A stretch of DNA of 64,000 nt, taken from contig JAFAEO010000048.1 in the NCBI GenBank assembly GCA_023423975.1, forward strand, positions 62,001 to 126,000, read 5' to 3'. Below are positions 60,742 to 64,000 of this stretch, piece after piece. Under the pieces are notes generated by a model. The model was not told the DNA's origin. It saw only the letters and a program-made list of their open reading frames with translations, and did not search any database. This DNA is from Pseudomonadota bacterium. Its GTDB lineage: Bacteria > Pseudomonadota > Gammaproteobacteria > Burkholderiales > Burkholderiaceae_B. Positions within the stretch are counted from its first letter, which is position 1, and the number at the start of each line of letters is the position of its first letter. The translations under genes and the position numbers were made by a program.

Positions 60742-63700
60742 TCAGGTGCTGTGCAGCAATTGCGTATCCACAATCCCTGGCGCCTGCACACGGATCCGGC
60801 TGCCCGACACATGTGGAATCACATCCACCCGCAAGGACATCTGTTCTTTAAGCTCACTAACGTGGGAGATAATGCCAATGGTTCTGCCTCCTGCCTGCAG
60901 ATCGATGAGCGTTCGTATGGCCAGCTCCAGCGACTCGGCATCCAGGCTACCGAAACCCTCGTCAATGAACAGGGTATCAAGGCGAATACCGCCGGCATAG
61001 GCCTGCACGACATCAGACAAGCCCAGGGCCAGAGCCAGGGCCGCCATGAAAGACTCACCGCCAGACAGCGTTGCAACGGCGCGCTGCTGCCCGGTGTACT
61101 CATCCATGACATCCAGATCCAGACCCGAGGCGCCCCGGCCGGCCTGTTCACGGCGAATAAGCTGATAGCGCCCGCGACTCATTTTACGAAGACGCAGCGA
61201 TGCGCCGATCAGCACATCATCCAGCAGTACGCTCAGCACAAAACGCTGCAGGCTGACTTTGCTACCCTGGCGTCCCGAAGCAACATCGCTGAGTGTGCCG
61301 TACACCGCATATTCTTCATCCAGCGCCGCACTGCTTGTTCTGATTTTTACGAGCCGCTCCTGCAACGTGGTGAGAGCCAACAGGCGATCACGAACCTGCT
61401 GCCAGGCCTGTTCAGCTTGCTGTGCAACCGTAGCGGCCTCCTGCTCCTCGCGCGCATATTGCTCAAGATCAGGTTGAATCAGGCCGTCGAGCGCCTTACC
61501 CAGCTCGGCGTACCGCCCGCGAGTCTGATGCAGTGCTTCGTAATAGCCGTCTATCGCGCTTTGCAGTGCCGCGCATTGCGCCTCATCCCGTTGCGCGGCC
61601 TGCCAATTCGCAGTATCGGCAAACTCGCTACGCTGCAGGGCATCCTCGTACTGCTGCTTCGCTGCTGTATGAAGTTGGTTATCCTGCGCCAGTTGCGCTT
61701 GCAGCGCAGCGATCGTAGACTGTAAACCCAGTATCTGGTCCTGCCGTTGCCGAACTATGTTCTCTGCCTGACGCCATGCCTGGGTCAGATCTTCAATCTG
61801 CTGCGTTAACCTGTCGATTTGCACACGCAACTGGGCTTCAGAACGAGCGTGCTCTGGCAGTTCCTGCTCGAGCATGCTCAACGTCGCCTGCTGGCTGCCC
61901 TGTGTCACGCTCAACGTCTGAAGACGGCTGCGAAGCCCTGTCAGGGTCTGTTCCAGCGTCTGCTGATCCTGTTCCAGCGTTGCCAGCAAGCGCATGCCTT
62001 CATCCAGCTTTTGGCGCGCGTTCTGGCTTGCCTGCAGTTGCAATTCCTGTTCCTTGAATTTGCGTTGCAATTGCGCCAAGTCCGAGTGCGCATCCTGTCC
62101 CAGCGCTTGCCAACGCCGATCCAGTTCAATCTGCTCTGCCTCGCATTGACGGACCAGTTGCGTCATCCGGGCCTCGTGGGTAGCCAGGCATTGCCCTGCT
62201 GCCTGTACCTGCTGGCGGGCCTGGCGCAGCGTCTGATCGCTGATTTCGTGCCCATCGGAAGGCGCCGGCGCTGGGTGAGACACACTGCCACATACCGGGC
62301 ATGGCAGCCCTTGCTGGAGGCGGGCGGCCAGCCGACTGGCTTGACTCTGGTGCCAGGCCAGCTCCAGACGGTCCTGTTCGCGCTGGGCCGACAGCAAGGC
62401 CTTCTGCAGGCGGCCTTGCTCGTTTGCCGCTGCCGCCTGTTCATCACGCAGTGCCTTCAAGCGCCCGGCCAGCGCGTCACAAGCCAGCCGCTCGCTCAGG
62501 CAAGCCTTGTTGTGCGCCACCACAACGCTCTGCTCTGGCAACGCCGCCACCATCGCTTGCAATGCCTTGTGCTCTTGCTTCATGCCAGCCATACGTTCAA
62601 GTCCGGCTTGCTGTTGTGCAGTCCGAGACTCCAGCACAAGGCGCGCCTGGGCCAGATCTGCATTCAGCGTAACCAGCCGCTGCTGCTGGCGATGCCACTC
62701 CTGCGTCTTGGGAAAAAGCGCCTGCAAGCGGCTGCGTTCAATATTGAGCGCAGCGGTCTGCTCATAGGCAATGGCATGGGTTGTCTGGTCCGCTTTCTCT
62801 TGTGCCAGTTGCTGCGTGAGCGCCTCAAGCCGCAACTGGCCATCTGCCAGGCGCGCCTGAGTCTGCGCCAGGCGTTGGCTGATTTGCTCTGCGCCATCAT
62901 GCCATTGCCGCAACTGAGCCGCGGCACGGGCCTGGCGTAATGCGCCTTCCTGACCGGAGACAGCCGCCTGGCGCTGCTCCAGTTGCGCCAGCTGCGCGGC
63001 CAGCGCATCGCGTTGTTCAAACTGTGTGCGTATCCGCCGGGCCTCGTCAATCTTGCGCTGGGCGCGCATATGCAGATCAGCCGTGTCGGTACGACGTGCT
63101 CTTGCCAACGCTTCGGATGAAACCAGTTCGGCAATATCGGCGACAAGCAGCTTTTCCTCTGCAATATCGGCTTGTTCGAGCAAACCGGCAATCTGCAGCT
63201 CGTTGGCTTCGCGACGCGTGCGAATATCTTTGGCCCGTTCCTGCAACTGCAATTCAATCTGCCGGAAAACGTCGGTCTGGAACAGCTGCGCAAACAGGGC
63301 TTCGCGCTTGAGCGAGGTTTCCAGCAGCAGTTCGCGAAACTTGCCCTGCGGCAATACCATCACCTTACGAAACTGCTCAGCTTTCAATCCTGTGAGGCTT
63401 TCTACATAATCGGTAATCTGCCCGGCCTTTTTTGCAACAAGCACTTTGGGGGTGGCGTCAGTCAGGTCAAGCATGGTGCCTTCGGTAGCGATCTCCCTCA
63501 GACCGCTGCCACGGGTCTTGGGAACCCGCTGCGCGGGCTGACGCTGGATTTCGTATACCCTGCCCCCAAGCCGGAAGCCGAACACCACGCGCGCCACCGT
63601 CGCCGGATCGGCCAGGTCCGAGCGCAGCGAACGCGGATCTTTCTCACCACCTGTGGTTTCGCCGTACAGGGCAAAACAGATGGCATCGAGCAAGGTGCTT

Positions 63701-63822
63701 TTGCCAGCCCCGGTTGGTCCGTTGATCAGAAACAGCGGATTAGCCCCCAGTTGCGAGAAATCGAGCTTCTGCTCGCCGGCAAATGGCCCGAAGGCCTGCA
63801 GATGCAAATATAAGGGAACCAT
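60742..63822 (-). CDS. sbcC: SbcC exonuclease subunit
   Basis: A 1026-residue SMC-like ATPase (Rad50 homologue) that works with SbcD to cleave hairpins and protein-blocked DNA ends. Walker A is GPTGAGKS (residues 35-42), the zinc hook is CPVCGS near residue 507 at the tip of the coiled-coil arms, and the C-terminal half has the ABC signature LSGGESFMAALALALGLSDV followed by Walker B FIDEGFGSLD. The arms are rich in Gln, Ala, Leu, Arg and Glu over about 700 residues. The start directly follows the sbcD stop (TAAATG). Confidence 0.95.
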   Translation of the reverse strand: MVPLYLHLQAFGPFAGEQKLDFSQLGANPLFLINGPTGAGKSTLLDAICFALYGETTGGEKDPRSLRSDLADPATVARVVFGFRLGGRVYEIQRQPAQRVPKTRGSGLREIATEGTMLDLTDATPKVLVAKKAGQITDYVESLTGLKAEQFRKVMVLPQGKFRELLLETSLKREALFAQLFQTDVFRQIELQLQERAKDIRTRREANELQIAGLLEQADIAEEKLLVADIAELVSSEALARARRTDTADLHMRAQRKIDEARRIRTQFEQRDALAAQLAQLEQRQAAVSGQEGALRQARAAAQLRQWHDGAEQISQRLAQTQARLADGQLRLEALTQQLAQEKADQTTHAIAYEQTAALNIERSRLQALFPKTQEWHRQQQRLVTLNADLAQARLVLESRTAQQQAGLERMAGMKQEHKALQAMVAALPEQSVVVAHNKACLSERLACDALAGRLKALRDEQAAAANEQGRLQKALLSAQREQDRLELAWHQSQASRLAARLQQGLPCPVCGSVSHPAPAPSDGHEISDQTLRQARQQVQAAGQCLATHEARMTQLVRQCEAEQIELDRRWQALGQDAHSDLAQLQRKFKEQELQLQASQNARQKLDEGMRLLATLEQDQQTLEQTLTGLRSRLQTLSVTQGSQQATLSMLEQELPEHARSEAQLRVQIDRLTQQIEDLTQAWRQAENIVRQRQDQILGLQSTIAALQAQLAQDNQLHTAAKQQYEDALQRSEFADTANWQAAQRDEAQCAALQSAIDGYYEALHQTRGRYAELGKALDGLIQPDLEQYAREEQEAATVAQQAEQAWQQVRDRLLALTTLQERLVKIRTSSAALDEEYAVYGTLSDVASGRQGSKVSLQRFVLSVLLDDVLIGASLRLRKMSRGRYQLIRREQAGRGASGLDLDVMDEYTGQQRAVATLSGGESFMAALALALGLSDVVQAYAGGIRLDTLFIDEGFGSLDAESLELAIRTLIDLQAGGRTIGIISHVSELKEQMSLRVDVIPHVSGSRIRVQAPGIVDTQLLHST

Positions 63823-64000
63823 TTATACTTCCCTTTTCAATACGTTATCGACCACATCCTGCATGGCTGCGCTTTGCGCCTGTGTCATGGGCTGTCCACT
63901 GACCTGTTCAAAAAAATCACTGAAGAGGGAAAACTCATCGCGACGTAACTTGGCGGCTGACATCAGCGGCTGCGTCTCGTCCTGGTATAGCTGGGGTTTT
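63823..64000 (-). CDS. sbcD: SbcD exonuclease subunit, 3' end only
   Basis: The last 58 codons of the gene upstream of sbcC. The visible end, RRDEFSLFSDFFEQVSG followed by QPMTQAQSAAMQDV and a short basic tail, matches the SbcD capping region in style (the DEFSLFSDFF segment is characteristic). Its TAA is immediately followed by the sbcC ATG, so the two nuclease subunits are translated together. The 5' part lies beyond the window; the phosphodiesterase motifs of SbcD cannot be seen. Confidence 0.8.
   Translation of the reverse strand, partial: KPQLYQDETQPLMSAAKLRRDEFSLFSDFFEQVSGQPMTQAQSAAMQDVVDNVLKREV

Noticed and set aside
61819..62940. Long open frame (373 codons) on the plus strand opposite sbcC
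   Set aside because: It mirrors the coiled-coil part of sbcC, is Leu/Gln-rich by reverse complement of that repeat-like sequence, and has no ribosome site or family motif.

Overview
The window is ordinary chromosome of a betaproteobacterium. The gene orders ribF-ileS-lspA-coaBC-dut, lpxK-Trm112-kdsB-adk and purN-rsmB-desaturase-uvrD, the DUF3579 gene beside argF, and a Bug-type solute receptor all point to Burkholderiales. The family is most likely Alcaligenaceae (Advenella- or Bordetella-like); this is inferred from gene content, not from a search. GC content is moderately high and the coding density is even. I see no insertion sequence, prophage, CRISPR array or rRNA operon.

Layout. 1-1470: end of an aromatic-degradation-type cluster (partial amidohydrolase, EthD-like protein, carboxymuconolactone decarboxylase family). 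1660-9653: a Crp/Fnr (Dnr-like) regulator with a near-consensus FNR box, ung, a large secreted PIG-L deacetylase/beta-propeller protein ending in polyglutamine, an MFS exporter, two small envelope genes, and a nitronate-monooxygenase-like flavoprotein with a second FNR-type box upstream. 9638-20623: a YaiI/DUF188 protein, a DnaQ exonuclease/GIY-YIG nuclease fusion under a clear LexA box, DUF1275 and TauE/SafE membrane proteins, a LysR regulator, a thioesterase/hydrolase pair, a methyltransferase gene broken by a G7 tract, an HxlR regulator divergent from an SDR/NTF2 pair, tRNA-Val(GAC) and a small lipoprotein. 20667-33923: housekeeping operons, purN/rsmB/desaturase/uvrD leftward and ribF through dut rightward.

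34060-44559: two orphan solute-binding proteins, then the leftward string clpS-clpA-pqiA-pqiB-pqiC (protein quality control followed by an MCE lipid-transport system), a cold-shock gene with a structured leader, a DUF192 protein and a lipoprotein. 44589-52970: sodB, xseA, an AT-rich gap with a pair of DnaA boxes, lpxK, Trm112, kdsB, adk, an SDR, murJ and rpsT. 53402-64000: DUF3579 divergent from argF, argG, a response regulator/histidine kinase/kup string in which kinase and K+ transporter overlap by one base, and sbcC with the end of sbcD.

I did not find a convincing undescribed multigene system. The best leads are local: the LexA-controlled nuclease fusion, the homopolymer frameshift in the methyltransferase, the matching FNR-type boxes, the kinase-kup coupling, a promoter-terminator unit that could encode a short RNA, and several small genes (53-, 50- and 54-residue proteins) that are easy to miss.
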